Positions 1-8,966 of a DNA stretch of 64,000 nt are shown one piece after another. The translations under genes and the position numbers were made by a program. How positions within the stretch are numbered: position 1 is the first letter of the stretch; each line of letters opens with the position of its first letter. Source of the stretch: Robiginitomaculum sp. (GTDB lineage Bacteria; Pseudomonadota; Alphaproteobacteria; Caulobacterales; Maricaulaceae); assembly GCA_016765135.1 (NCBI GenBank), contig JAESQN010000020.1, positions 1 through 64,000 of the forward strand, given 5' to 3'. The notes under the pieces are model-generated. The model searched no databases. It saw nothing but the letters and a program-made list of their open reading frames with translations, and was not told the origin of the DNA.

Positions 1-72
1 CTCAGAAGCGCACAAGAGGTGCGCGCCCCCATCCCCCCTTCGGGGTACTTCCCCCGCGAAAAGCAGGGGAAG
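1..72. repeat. Partial copy of a palindromic repeat (same family as the insert in addA)
   Basis: The stretch downstream of lpd holds an 18-base string at 39-56 that is the exact reverse complement of 18403-18420 inside addA. It continues with an arm (47-72) resembling the right arm of the addA element. The left part is cut by the window edge. It may also serve as an lpd 3' hairpin, but no T-tract is visible. Confidence 0.55.
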
Positions 73-76
73 ACAA

Positions 77-1462
77 TTACATCTGCATGGCCCATTTTTC
101 TACATCCATTGCTGCCTGCCTGACCGCTTCGCTACATGTCGGGTGGGCGTGGCATGTGCGGGCTATGTCTTCGCTGGCGGCTTTAAACTCCATGGCCAGA
201 GCGACTTCGGCGATCATTTCGCTGACACCTTTGCCGATCATATGTGCGCCCAGGATTTCGTCTGTGTCTGCATGGGCCAGGATTTTTACGAAACCGTCGG
301 TCTCGTGATTTGCGCGGGCGCGGGAATTGGCCATGAACGGAAATTTGCCGCTCTTGTAGGGGATACCAGCTTCTTTTAATTCTTCCTCGGTCTGGCCAAC
401 ACAAGCGATTTCCGGGTTGGTATAAATCACGCCCGGTATGACATCATAATTGACATGCCCGGCTTTGCCCGCGATCAGCTCGGCTACGGCCACGGCTTCT
501 TCTTCAGCCTTGTGGGCCAGCATCGGGCCGGTGGTGCAATCACCAATGGCCCAGATGCCTTCGATATTGGTTTTGAAATGATCGGTTGCGACAAAACCGC
601 GCTTGTCCGTGGTCACGCCGAGTTTGTCCAATCCAAGTTTATCCGTAAACGGTCGCCGCCCAATAGCCACCAGCACCACGTCTGCCGCAATGTCTTTGGG
701 CTTACCGCCCGCAGCCGCTTCGGTGGTGACATTAAGACCGCTGCCCGTTTTGGTGACGCCCGTAACCTTGCGGCCCAGTTCAAATTTGACCTTTTGCTTC
801 TTGAACATGCGCGTGGCTTGCTTTTGGATTTCCCCGTCCATGCCCGGCAAAATGTGGGGCAGATACTCAACCACAGTCACTTCAGAGCCGAGCCTGCGCC
901 AGACCGAGCCAAGCTCCAGCCCTATGACGCCCGCGCCGATGACCAGTAATTTGCCCGGCACTTCGGACAAGGAAAGCGCACCCGTAGAAGAGACAATCCG
1001 CGTCTCATCAATATCAATGCCCGGCAAGGTCGCGACCTCGGAACCCGTAGCAATGACGATATTTTTTGCCGCGTAGACTTTGCCATCAACCTCCACCTTA
1101 CCAGGTGCGGTTATCTTGCCAAAACCTTGAATATACTCGACTTTATTTTTCTTGAATAAGAACTCTATACCCTTGGTCAACGCATCAACCGTCTTTTCCT
1201 TGGCTCCCATCATGGTCGGCAAATCCAGCTCAAGCTCGGCCTTAATGCCAAGTCCGGCAAAATCTTTGCCCGCCGTCTCGTACATTTCGGACGAATGCAG
1301 CAAGGCCTTTGACGGGATACAGCCGACGTTTAAACACGTACCACCGAGCGCCCCGCGCCCTTCGATACAGGCGACTTTAAGTCCCAACTGCCCGGCGCGA
1401 ATAGCACAATTATAACCACCCGGCCCGCCGCCAATTACCAAAATATCATAAATATCCGACAT
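77..1462 (-). CDS. lpd: Dihydrolipoyl dehydrogenase (E3)
   Basis: FAD-dependent E3 that reoxidises dihydrolipoamide of 2-oxoacid dehydrogenase complexes with NAD+, in the cytoplasm. At 461 residues it has normal length. The N-terminal FAD motif GGGPGGY is at residues 11-17 and the redox disulfide motif GTCLNVGC supplies Cys43 and Cys48. A second dinucleotide fold starts around residue 170 ([12 protein letters not shown]). The C-terminal HAHPTCSE carries the catalytic His440-Glu445 pair. It is transcribed leftward out of the window, so E1/E2 genes may lie on its upstream side only if they are elsewhere; the right neighbour aidB is divergent. The 2-oxoglutarate and pyruvate complexes share this enzyme type and the sequence does not say which is served. 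Confidence 0.97.
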   Translation of the reverse strand: MSDIYDILVIGGGPGGYNCAIRAGQLGLKVACIEGRGALGGTCLNVGCIPSKALLHSSEMYETAGKDFAGLGIKAELELDLPTMMGAKEKTVDALTKGIEFLFKKNKVEYIQGFGKITAPGKVEVDGKVYAAKNIVIATGSEVATLPGIDIDETRIVSSTGALSLSEVPGKLLVIGAGVIGLELGSVWRRLGSEVTVVEYLPHILPGMDGEIQKQATRMFKKQKVKFELGRKVTGVTKTGSGLNVTTEAAAGGKPKDIAADVVLVAIGRRPFTDKLGLDKLGVTTDKRGFVATDHFKTNIEGIWAIGDCTTGPMLAHKAEEEAVAVAELIAGKAGHVNYDVIPGVIYTNPEIACVGQTEEELKEAGIPYKSGKFPFMANSRARANHETDGFVKILAHADTDEILGAHMIGKGVSEMIAEVALAMEFKAASEDIARTCHAHPTCSEAVRQAAMDVEKWAMQM

Positions 1463-1587
1463 GAAAAACCTCTCATCAACATCAAAAACAGAGCCGCAAA
1501 ATGACCTGCCGACCCCGCCCCGTCAAGCGCCTAATTGCCGCAAATTTCTCCGTTGCGATTCTATCGTGGCTCACATAAACTTGGGCC

Positions 1588-3243
1588 ATGAAAACACAAC
1601 ACCCGCGCTCCGAGCTTTCGACCCATGAGGTCATCAACCAACCGCCTTTGCCAGGCGACTTCAATCTGTCTGACGACCCTGCCTTTAAATCTGCAATAGG
1701 ATCTGGGTTGGCGAAATTGTCACTCTCTGGCGGGCCAAAAGACGGCTTGTCAGAACATGCAGAGCATCTGAGCCGCTTTGGGAAATTGGCTGGAAGCGCA
1801 GATATGCGCGAGCTTGGTCGTTTGGCCAATGAAAACAAGCCCGTCCTCAAAGCCTTTGATGCGCGGGGTCGGCGGCTTGATGAGGTCGAGTACCACCCCG
1901 CCTATCACCAGCTTATGAAAGCCGGGCTTGAAAACGGTGTGTCTTCAATCGCCTGGACGGCCAAAGCATCCGGCCATATGGCCCATGCGGCTTTGGCCTA
2001 TATGATGGGCTGGGCCGACACGGGGGTTGGCTGTCCTATGACCATGACCTATGCTGTTGCCCCGGTCTTGCAACACGAAGACTGGACGCACGAGACTTGG
2101 CTTGCGGGGGTTATATCCGCTAAATATGACGGGGTGTGCAAGCCTGCTAGCGGCAAATCCGGGCTAACTATGGGCATGGCCATGACCGAAAAGCAGGGCG
2201 GTTCGGATTTACGCGCCAACACGACTAAAGCTAAAGTCGGCGCAGACGGCGAAGCGGAACTCACTGGGCATAAATGGTTTTGCTCTGCGCCCATGAGCGA
2301 CGGGTTTTTGACTTTGGCTTATGAAGACACGGGATTGTCATGCTTTTTAGTACCAAAATGGCGCCCGGACGGAACGCGCAACGCTATAGAAATCCAACGC
2401 CTCAAGGACAAGATGGGCGACCATTCCAATGCTTCGTCCGAAATCGAATATAGGGGCGCATGGGCCAAAAGGGTCGGCGAACCCGGGCGCGGCATCCCGA
2501 CCATCATCAACATGGCCCACCACACCCGTTTCGATTGTATCACAGGTTCCGCGTCTGGTATGCGCAAGGCCGTGACCATGGCGGCGCATTTCGCCCGCCA
2601 CCGCACCGTGTTTCAAAAAAAGCTCATCGACCAGGTTTTGATGCAGAACACTTTGGCTGATCTGGCACTGGAGAGCGAAGCCGCATTGGCGCTCAGTTTC
2701 ACTGTCGCTGCCGGGTTTGATGCCCCGAAAGACAGCCATGCCCACACGCTTTCGCGCATATTAACCCCGGTTGCCAAATACTGGGTTTGTAAACGCCAAC
2801 CAAGCGTGGTCGCCGAAGCCCTCGAATGCCTGGGCGGGGTCGGATTTGTCGAGGAAAGCGGACTACCGCGCCTGTTTCGGACCTCGCCGCTCAATAGTGT
2901 CTGGGAGGGTTCGGGCAATATCATAGCGCTGGATATTATGCGCGCCTTGCAGAGCACGAAAACCAAAGATGTTTTTAGCGTGGAAATGGCCCGCATTGGC
3001 GGCGACATCCCCGAATTACAAAATTTGACGAACTGGCTACAAGACACCCCCAATGCCGACGCCCGCCTGTTCGCAGAACGCGCCGCTCTGGTCTTCGCCG
3101 CAGACGCCCTGCCCGCCGGGCCATTACGAGAAGCTTGGATCACTCTGCGCATACAAAACCCGACACATATATGGGGTGCCAATGCAGGCAAAATTGATGC
3201 AGCCCATATCGTCAGCAGGCTTGATGGTTGGCATCAGGTATGA
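1588..3243 (+). CDS. aidB: AidB-like acyl-CoA dehydrogenase family protein
   Basis: Flavoprotein of the acyl-CoA dehydrogenase superfamily, AidB branch (551 residues; E. coli AidB is of similar size). The N-terminal STHEVINQPP motif is typical of AidB. The FAD-binding middle region shows MAMTEKQGGSDLR near residue 205, and the helical C-terminal domain has GGVGFVEESGLPRLFR followed by VWEGSGNI. In E. coli AidB belongs to the adaptive response to alkylation and binds DNA; its substrate is unsettled. A solitary gene with a weak ribosome site, divergent from lpd. Its 3' end overlaps the convergent tetR-type gene by 10 bases. Confidence 0.9.
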   Translation: MKTQHPRSELSTHEVINQPPLPGDFNLSDDPAFKSAIGSGLAKLSLSGGPKDGLSEHAEHLSRFGKLAGSADMRELGRLANENKPVLKAFDARGRRLDEVEYHPAYHQLMKAGLENGVSSIAWTAKASGHMAHAALAYMMGWADTGVGCPMTMTYAVAPVLQHEDWTHETWLAGVISAKYDGVCKPASGKSGLTMGMAMTEKQGGSDLRANTTKAKVGADGEAELTGHKWFCSAPMSDGFLTLAYEDTGLSCFLVPKWRPDGTRNAIEIQRLKDKMGDHSNASSEIEYRGAWAKRVGEPGRGIPTIINMAHHTRFDCITGSASGMRKAVTMAAHFARHRTVFQKKLIDQVLMQNTLADLALESEAALALSFTVAAGFDAPKDSHAHTLSRILTPVAKYWVCKRQPSVVAEALECLGGVGFVEESGLPRLFRTSPLNSVWEGSGNIIALDIMRALQSTKTKDVFSVEMARIGGDIPELQNLTNWLQDTPNADARLFAERAALVFAADALPAGPLREAWITLRIQNPTHIWGANAGKIDAAHIVSRLDGWHQV

Positions 3244-3785
3244 TCCGGCAACGTGTCTAAAATATCCACAAAAATCCGCGCAATACGTTGACGGCGCTCG
3301 CGGGTTATTTCTGTGAACATGAGTTGGGTTCCGATTAGGCTTGTGTAATTCATCACCGCCAAATCTATCGCTTGGCTCGCCGGGATGTCTTTGGCTTGCA
3401 TGAGAAGACTGGCCACATAATCTATGCGGCGTTTGTCGACCTTGGCTATGGCGGCGGCCACCGCCTTGTCGGTTCCGGCCCAGCGGCGCAGGGCCGTTTC
3501 TACCCCCATGTCCAGACCGTCTGTGATCCGGTTTAGGGCTATGAGTTTTTCTACCGGGTCTTCTTGCCGCTCGGTTTTATCTATCACCGCTTCGGTGAGT
3601 TTTTGCGCCCAATGTTCCAGTAACCCAGCGGTGAAATCCTCGCGCCCAGAAAAATGGTGATAATAAGAACCTTTGGTGCGCCCGGCAGTTTCACATAGTG
3701 CATCAATACGCAAAGCCGCAGGCCCGTCTTTCGCCAAAGACTTAAGGCCCAAATCCAGCCAGTCCGTTTTGGCGAAGCGTTTCAT
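3234..3785 (-). CDS. TetR/AcrR-family transcriptional regulator
   Basis: A 183-residue one-component regulator. The N-terminal helix-turn-helix spans about residues 8-50, with TAGRTKGSYYHHFSGRE as the recognition part; the rest is a helical ligand-binding domain. I start it at the ATG at 3785, which forms an ATGA overlap with the stop of the upstream membrane-protein gene; an in-frame extension further upstream exists but would read through that gene. It is the last gene of a coupled three-gene operon (4608 to 3234), and a palindrome inside the predicted operon promoter (4648-4662) is a good candidate for its own operator. The ligand is unknown. Confidence 0.88.
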   Translation of the reverse strand: MKRFAKTDWLDLGLKSLAKDGPAALRIDALCETAGRTKGSYYHHFSGREDFTAGLLEHWAQKLTEAVIDKTERQEDPVEKLIALNRITDGLDMGVETALRRWAGTDKAVAAAIAKVDKRRIDYVASLLMQAKDIPASQAIDLAVMNYTSLIGTQLMFTEITRERRQRIARIFVDILDTLPDHT

Positions 3786-4162
3786 ACTAATAACCCAACA
3801 GCCCCAAGCACGGCAATCGGCAAGAACAACACCCATTGCGGCATATGATACCAACGGCGCAATTCCTGGCGTTTCCAAAAATACAAACCTATATTCCAAC
3901 CACAAAACAAAGCCGCCAAAACACTGGCCGCCCAGGCCAGCTCTTGGGCGCTCGGGATAAATGCGGCGACGGAAAACATAACCCCCAACGCCGCGATAAT
4001 GATCGTCACCATATGCCAGCAATAATAATTGGTATATTTCTCCACTGGTTTTAGATCAGAGCTGTCCAGCAAAGGCCGCGCAGCTTCCTTGCCGCCTAAA
4101 AACACGTGGACAAGACAAACACTGAACGACAAAACCGCCGCCGCCAGAAACCAAATGCTCAT
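3782..4162 (-). CDS. Small four-helix membrane protein, unknown function
   Basis: About 126 residues with four hydrophobic segments: one at the N-terminus (after MSIWFLAAAV), two in the middle around VTIIIAALGVMF and AWAASVLAALFCG, and one at the C-terminus (WVLFLPIAVLGAVGLLV). I choose the ATG at 4162 because it makes an ATGA overlap with the upstream stop; an in-frame ATG four codons earlier (4174) is the alternative. It is followed by tetR with another ATGA overlap. No family is recognised; a membrane role connected with the signal sensed by the TetR protein is inference from the operon. Confidence 0.72.
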   Translation of the reverse strand: MSIWFLAAAVLSFSVCLVHVFLGGKEAARPLLDSSDLKPVEKYTNYYCWHMVTIIIAALGVMFSVAAFIPSAQELAWAASVLAALFCGWNIGLYFWKRQELRRWYHMPQWVLFLPIAVLGAVGLLV

Positions 4163-4608
4163 AAATGCTTCCAAACTTGCGAAAGCCCAACGGCATGGAA
4201 AATACCGAGCGCCAGTACAATTAAACTACTCCATACCGCAAATGCGTTCACCTGTTCAGGCATAACGAAATACATGGGCGCCAGAGCCAAACCGCGCAGG
4301 AGATACACAGCCGTAATCGCCAGCACGATCCATTTGACGAAGGGCAATGGCAAAGGCAGAGGCAAAGCATGGGCACTCCCCGCCCCGCCTGTGGAGGCAG
4401 CAAGAGCATAAGCCCCCATCACCATCAACGCCACCGCAATAAACCCGGTGACCAGCCCCGGATACCAAGACCCGTTCTCAGCCATCACCGCCATACGCTC
4501 CCCGGCCCCAAAAAACCGAAGCCAATCAGGCCCGCCAACAATAACCCCAATATGCAAAGCACTAGCAACAAGGCTCAACGAGCCACCGATCAACAGGTAT
4601 ATATTCAT
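4159..4608 (-). CDS. Small membrane protein, unknown function (first gene of TetR operon)
   Basis: 149 residues with four predicted membrane segments: the N-terminal one (IYLLIGGSLSLVASALHIGV), LVTGFIAVALMVMGAYALAA, VKWIVLAITAVYLLRG and WSSLIVLALGIFHAVG. The loop HIGVIVGGPDWLRFFGAGE is the most distinctive part. The ATG at 4608 is preceded by AAAGAGG at a good distance; the longer in-frame extension (to 4728) lacks a site and would overlap the promoter. It is translationally coupled to the next membrane protein gene. The function is not recognised. Confidence 0.75.
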   Translation of the reverse strand: MNIYLLIGGSLSLVASALHIGVIVGGPDWLRFFGAGERMAVMAENGSWYPGLVTGFIAVALMVMGAYALAASTGGAGSAHALPLPLPLPFVKWIVLAITAVYLLRGLALAPMYFVMPEQVNAFAVWSSLIVLALGIFHAVGLSQVWKHL

Positions 4609-4642
4609 GTTTTGTGTCCTCTTTGGGTTTTGTGTTGAGGAT

Positions 4643-4670
4643 AACATACCATACTTTATGGTTTGGTCAA
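4643..4670 (-). promoter_or_regulatory. Predicted promoter with palindromic operator for the TetR operon
   Basis: Read on the minus strand there is TTGACC (4670-4665), a 16-base spacer, then TATGTT (4648-4643). The perfect inverted repeat ACCATA-CTT-TATGGT (4648-4662) fills the spacer. It lies about 35 bases upstream of the first start codon (4608) of an operon ending in a TetR gene, the classic arrangement for autorepression. Assignment to that TetR is inference. Confidence 0.6.
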
Positions 4671-4788
4671 GGTGGGAGTTTTTTTGGGTGTGGGGTGTGG
4701 GGAGGAAAACAGACAACGCTATAATCATCCCGCGCCCTAGCGGGGTTACTGCTGAATTGGAGGCAGAAGCGGGCGTTAGAAAATGGAA

Positions 4789-5964
4789 TTATAGTGCCGA
4801 AAAATAGCCAAGTTTTTTTTGCATCTCTGTGACCTTTGCGTCCAACTCGTCATCCCAATCAGGTAAGTGCATATATCCAATATCATGACTATATCCAACT
4901 TTAGACGATCCTGCTTTGTCTGTAGCAATACCAACGACAGTTTTGCACCCTGGTATCCTCCCACGAGCGACAAGGCTTCGGAGGTGAAGTTCCTGAATTC
5001 TCGCTTCTCTATCTTCACTGCTAGCAATTAATAAAACAAATGCCGTTTCACCTTCGCCCGTAAGTATGCTTGCACGTATTTCCTGATCTCGAGAATGCAA
5101 CTGCTTTAACTTTTCAGCGTATTGCACCCTTACCCACCGAGGCAAAAGAGCCATTTCGGTCAAGGCAAGGTCATTGTCTGTGATTTCACCATTTTCATGA
5201 TTAATCATTCCATCCGATAGCAAATCTTCCGTTAGATGATTGATCAACTTATCCCAGAAAAAAGAAATTGAAAATTCTCTCTGCATTTCCTTAAACTCAT
5301 CTGATTTACTGAAACCGCTCCAATGATCATTAGCGATCATGAGTAAGTCTGGGTTTTTCTCTGAATATCTTTCGAAAGTGCTACCTTCAGCTAGATATAA
5401 ACCTAATAGATCCTCAATACCGCCACCATCAAATATTACACGCATATCCCCTGAGAAAAATTCTTCTGAGGCGGTTAGAAAGTTAGTGAAGTCAGTGATT
5501 GTATCTAATATGCTGAATAAAATTCCTAAACTTTTCTCATCACAAACATGAACAAATCCAGATTTGAACTCTCCCCAAGAGATTGGAACACTATCCTTAC
5601 CCCCTAATGCAACGGCAATTCTATGATACTGTCGAATCTTGTGAGGTGGCAAATTCACTTTGCGGCCATCAGCACGGATAATTTCATCCACACTTTGAAG
5701 CCAACGTTCAGCACCCCAAATTTGGTCAGCAGACTCCTCAAGGGCTTTCTTCACCCATCTGTCATACCCTGTTCGATCACCTGTATCTTTATATTCGATT
5801 TCTTTGACCGAGATAATAATTACATGTGACCCACAAACAACAAGGCTATCACATAGTTCTTTTCCCTTCTTTCCAATAGGGTTCGGGTGTGACCAAAGCT
5901 TCAAGAAAGCTCTTTCACATAATTGTGCGACAAATTTTTCCGATGCTGTTAATCCAGAGGGCAT
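4789..5964 (-). CDS. AT-rich orphan gene; protein with a possible PD-(D/E)XK nuclease-like N-terminal core
   Basis: About 391 residues from the ATG at 5964. The open frame extends 56 codons further, but that stretch translates palindromic repeat DNA (the WIPAFAGM peptide typical of such repeats), so I reject it. Residues 34-60 read GKELCDSLVV then HVIIISVKEIE, a strand-turn-strand pattern with Asp39 and S52-V-K54-E55 that resembles a PD-(D/E)XK nuclease core. This is followed by RWVKKALEESADQIWGAERW. The middle and C-terminal parts (about 120-391) are acidic and not recognised. The gene is visibly richer in A+T than every neighbour, has no operon partner and abuts a repeat island, so recent horizontal acquisition is likely. 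A defence or DNA-processing role is only a possibility. Confidence 0.7.
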   Translation of the reverse strand: MPSGLTASEKFVAQLCERAFLKLWSHPNPIGKKGKELCDSLVVCGSHVIIISVKEIEYKDTGDRTGYDRWVKKALEESADQIWGAERWLQSVDEIIRADGRKVNLPPHKIRQYHRIAVALGGKDSVPISWGEFKSGFVHVCDEKSLGILFSILDTITDFTNFLTASEEFFSGDMRVIFDGGGIEDLLGLYLAEGSTFERYSEKNPDLLMIANDHWSGFSKSDEFKEMQREFSISFFWDKLINHLTEDLLSDGMINHENGEITDNDLALTEMALLPRWVRVQYAEKLKQLHSRDQEIRASILTGEGETAFVLLIASSEDREARIQELHLRSLVARGRIPGCKTVVGIATDKAGSSKVGYSHDIGYMHLPDWDDELDAKVTEMQKKLGYFSAL

Positions 5965-6006
5965 CCTAAGATGATAAAGTAAATGTTTTGGAAAGTCTAA
6001 CGTCTC

Positions 6007-6292
6007 CTTAGGAGGATTAACCAGACACCCCCACACCCCGCTCATTCCCGCAAAAGCGGGAATCCAGTTATAACATGAATGTGTGCGCTTCGCGCACCCT
6101 TTATTCGCTGGATACCCAATCAAGTTGGGCATGAGCGGCGGAACGGAAGACTGCCAAGGAGGATAAACCAGACCCTTTAATCCCGCTCACCCCGCCTACA
6201 AAACGGGGTCCATCTCTCGGCTAGACGCAATACTCACGATGGATACCGACTTTCGTCGGTATGAGCGGAGAGAGAGCGGGGCGTTTCGCCCC
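6007..6292. repeat. Island of palindromic repeats between the orphan gene and usp
   Basis: This gap holds no gene. Two related modules begin with GGAGGAT(T/A)AACCAGAC (about 6010 and 6160) and each run into CCCGCTCA. Several hairpins follow: ATTCCCGC/GCGGGAAT (6044-6062), GTGCGC/GCGCAC (6083-6098), CCCAA/TTGGG (6113-6129), CCCCG/CGGGG (6190-6207), ATACCGAC/GTCGGTAT (6243-6262) and GGGGCG/CGCCCC (6278-6292). The CCCAA and CCGAC hairpins both sit in the frame GGATAC...ATGAGCGG, with paired changes that preserve the stem. Related sequence occurs at 59192-59336. Confidence 0.7.
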
Positions 6293-6337
6293 ACTGCAGT
6301 AAGATCATGCGACCCTACCCCGGAGACCTACCCCCAC

Positions 6338-7300
6338 CTACCGAATAATCATCACCGAATTAAACGCGTGTTGCAGCACGTAATACGCCACACTGCTCTG
6401 GAAGAACCGCCTGAAGCCTTTTACTGAGCTGTCGGCCATTACGATTACTGAGAAGTCTTTGCCGCGTTCTATGATTATGTCTCTGGCATTTCCTATGTCT
6501 GTCCAGGTGTCTACGACTTCTACACCTGCGGCTTCTATGGCGGTTCGGGCTTTGGCTATGGCGTCTTTGGCCGCGTCCAGATCGTCCTCGGTTTCGGCTA
6601 CGGAGAGCAAATAAACCGGGCATTGGCACCGGGAAGCCAAGATGGCGTCTTGTCTGGCGGCTTCGATGGATTTTTCGTCATTGACGCAAATCAGATGACC
6701 GTGGTTTTCTTCGATATCGCGGGCCAATAAGACTGTGCCGTGATGCTCCGTTACCACCGTCCTTGTGGTGCCCCATTTAATCTCGCCGCGTACATTTTTG
6801 CCGCCTTTGCCGTGCATGGCTATTATGGTCAGGTCGTAATGGTTCAGTTCGCACTCATCGAGAATGCCGGATGCTATGGTCGGGGCCACCATAGATTTTA
6901 GGGCGATATGGGTGTCGTTTTTATCCGTATAGGTTTTCATAACGTCGCCAATGGGATCGCCGTAAACTCGCTTGCGGGTTTCTTCCTCGCTCCAGTCCCC
7001 GTCTAAAAACCCAAGCTCGAACAATTGGTCACGGGCGGCTTTCAGGGCGCGCATTCCGGGCAATTCAATCCCCCAATCCAGCATGTTTTGGCGGGCCAGA
7101 TCAACACCGTATTTCATACCTTTATCCACCGGGCGCACATGTAGCAGGGTTATATCCGCGTCATTGCCCTGGCCTATCTTGACCGCGTATTTCAGCCCCC
7201 GTTCGGATTCCTCCGACCCGTCAATGCAAACAAGTATGTTAAACCTTACCGGGCCGCTTTCGGTTTCTTCTGTCTCATCGGTAAATAATGCCTCGCGCAT
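6338..7300 (-). CDS. Universal stress protein (UspA family), tandem-domain type
   Basis: 320-residue cytoplasmic Usp-family protein. The first domain begins at about residue 18 with FNILVCIDGSEESERGLKYA and ends with the nucleotide-loop-like stretch IIAMHGKGGKNVRGEIKWGT and VLLARD. A second, shorter Usp-like half follows (about 205-320), ending in IVMADSSVKGFRRFFQSSVA and MIIR. Usp proteins bind ATP or other ligands and act in stress adaptation. The gene lies 23 bases downstream of a DASS transporter on the same strand, so the two are probably co-transcribed and the Usp may modulate that transporter (inference). Confidence 0.88.
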   Translation of the reverse strand: MREALFTDETEETESGPVRFNILVCIDGSEESERGLKYAVKIGQGNDADITLLHVRPVDKGMKYGVDLARQNMLDWGIELPGMRALKAARDQLFELGFLDGDWSEEETRKRVYGDPIGDVMKTYTDKNDTHIALKSMVAPTIASGILDECELNHYDLTIIAMHGKGGKNVRGEIKWGTTRTVVTEHHGTVLLARDIEENHGHLICVNDEKSIEAARQDAILASRCQCPVYLLSVAETEDDLDAAKDAIAKARTAIEAAGVEVVDTWTDIGNARDIIIERGKDFSVIVMADSSVKGFRRFFQSSVAYYVLQHAFNSVMIIR

Positions 7301-7323
7301 GGTAGTCTCCTATAATCCCCGGC

Positions 7324-8814
7324 TTACAAACCTATGGCCGGCCAGTAGAATGCTGCAAAAGCCAGCAAGACCAATGTGGACATAATCACCATTTTCCACC
7401 CGACTTTCAAGAAGTCTGTGGTTTTTAAATATCCCGACGCATAAACGATTGTGCAAGCGGGCGTCCCGATCACCGTAAGATAGGCGAATGCCGAGGATAT
7501 TGACGTAATAAAACCAAGCACCAGCGGGCTTTCTCCGGTCGTTGCCGCCATATTCAGGGATATAGGCCCAAGCACAGCCACAGCCGCACCGTTAGACATG
7601 GTGTTGGTCACAAGGGTGGTCAGGACGGATACGGAGGCCAAAAGCCCGATACCCTCGTCCATACCCGGCGGCAAAACGCCTAAAAAACTGTCCGCAACCC
7701 AAAGCGCCGCGCCCGTGTCTCTCATCTGTATCCCCAGAGAAATTGCGGCGGCGTAAAGCCAAACCACGCCCCAGTTAACCCCGGAGTTCAAGTCCTCCCA
7801 GCGCACCAGGCCAAGCAACATATAAGCGACCGCGCCCATCAAGGCGATAATGCCCAGACCAAGCTCGCTAGAGAAAAATATCCAACCCAGGAGCGTGGCA
7901 AAAAACACCATGATGGCAATCCAGTCGCTGGATTTCATCGGGCCTTCTTTCTCCACCATTGTGCGCAATTTAACCACGGATCGGGTCAAATGCTTGTATT
8001 CCGGTTTAAATGTTAAAAACAATATCCCGACCACGAACGGCAATTGTGCCAGAAAAACCGGATAGGCGACTTTGATCCACGCAAGATAATCCACCAGATA
8101 TTTCGCGGTACTTGCATCACCCTCCACATAGTAAAACTCTTTCCAATAACCAATCATGATGGCATTTCGCGCCCCGCCGGACGGAGTGCCAATCCCGGCG
8201 ATCGAACACCCGTAAGCAATGGAAAACAACAAGACCGCTGCCAGACCGCGCACTTTTTTGGGGTCGTCAGATGTCAGCGTGATCAGGATAATGGCTACGG
8301 GCAACATCATGGCTGCTACGGTATGCTCGCCGATCACCGAGGCCATAAGCCCTGAAACCAGGGCTATCCCCACTGATATATTCAGGGTTCTGGTGCCGGT
8401 CATACGCACGATTAGATAGGCCAGCCGCTTGTCCAGCTTTTGCTTGACGATGGCCACGGCCAACATCAGCGACCCCATAATAAACAAGACGGAATCGCTC
8501 ATGAGCGACTGGGCTACTTGTTTAGAATCCACCCCTTGCAAGAGAAACACCTGGGCAATGACGATCATAAACGCCACGGCAGGTAAAGGCACTGGCTCTG
8601 TGACAAACAAAATCACCGCGACAACCGAAATCACCAACACGGTTTTACTCGCATCGGTTAACCCGTCGGGTGTGGGGGCAATAAAGAGTAATAAGCCCAC
8701 AATAAATGCGATAATCAGCCAGCTTTTTTCTTTTAAGAAAAACCCAAGGCTACGCATATTGCGGGTACCACGAAGCCGCATACGGCGTGCTCTTCTTACA
8801 GTAAATAGTGCCAT
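7324..8814 (-). CDS. SLC13/DASS-family anion transporter
   Basis: 496-residue inner-membrane protein with about a dozen hydrophobic segments of the divalent anion:Na+ symporter family, which moves dicarboxylates, sulfate or related anions. Family features include the SxTxxxSN-like region LTTLVTNTMSNGAAVAVLGP in the second half, and a first-half counterpart around VIGEHTVAAMMLPVAI and GTPSGGARNAIMIG. Substrate cannot be assigned. The basic N-terminal 20 residues could be outside the true protein if a later ATG is used. It is co-oriented with a tightly spaced usp gene downstream; a terminator separates it from fadL upstream. Confidence 0.88.
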   Translation of the reverse strand: MALFTVRRARRMRLRGTRNMRSLGFFLKEKSWLIIAFIVGLLLFIAPTPDGLTDASKTVLVISVVAVILFVTEPVPLPAVAFMIVIAQVFLLQGVDSKQVAQSLMSDSVLFIMGSLMLAVAIVKQKLDKRLAYLIVRMTGTRTLNISVGIALVSGLMASVIGEHTVAAMMLPVAIILITLTSDDPKKVRGLAAVLLFSIAYGCSIAGIGTPSGGARNAIMIGYWKEFYYVEGDASTAKYLVDYLAWIKVAYPVFLAQLPFVVGILFLTFKPEYKHLTRSVVKLRTMVEKEGPMKSSDWIAIMVFFATLLGWIFFSSELGLGIIALMGAVAYMLLGLVRWEDLNSGVNWGVVWLYAAAISLGIQMRDTGAALWVADSFLGVLPPGMDEGIGLLASVSVLTTLVTNTMSNGAAVAVLGPISLNMAATTGESPLVLGFITSISSAFAYLTVIGTPACTIVYASGYLKTTDFLKVGWKMVIMSTLVLLAFAAFYWPAIGL

Positions 8815-8913
8815 GATGGTCTCGTAAGGATTTATGCCCCTTGGACGGCAAATTAGTGAGTATGCTCTTATCGCGTTAACGATTAAAATAAATCATGAGC
8901 GAATATAGTTAAT

Positions 8914-8943
8914 AAAAAGAACCCGCCGGAGGCTCCGGCGGGT
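8914..8943 (-). terminator. Rho-independent terminator after fadL
   Basis: On the minus strand ACCCGCCGGA-GCC-TCCGGCGGGT is followed by TCTTTTT. The stem is ten perfect GC-rich pairs and lies just beyond the fadL stop codon. Confidence 0.9.
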
Positions 8944-8966
8944 CATAACTAAACGAAAGCGAAATA

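Noticed and set aside
613-1076. Long open frames on other strands within lpd, addA, narG and ftsY
   Set aside because: These are shadows of strongly conserved genes on the opposite strand or another frame.
5965-6132. N-terminal extension of the AT-rich gene to an ATG at 6132
   Set aside because: The extra 56 codons are translated palindromic repeat (WIPAFAGM-type peptide) and have no conservation value; the ATG at 5964 is better placed.
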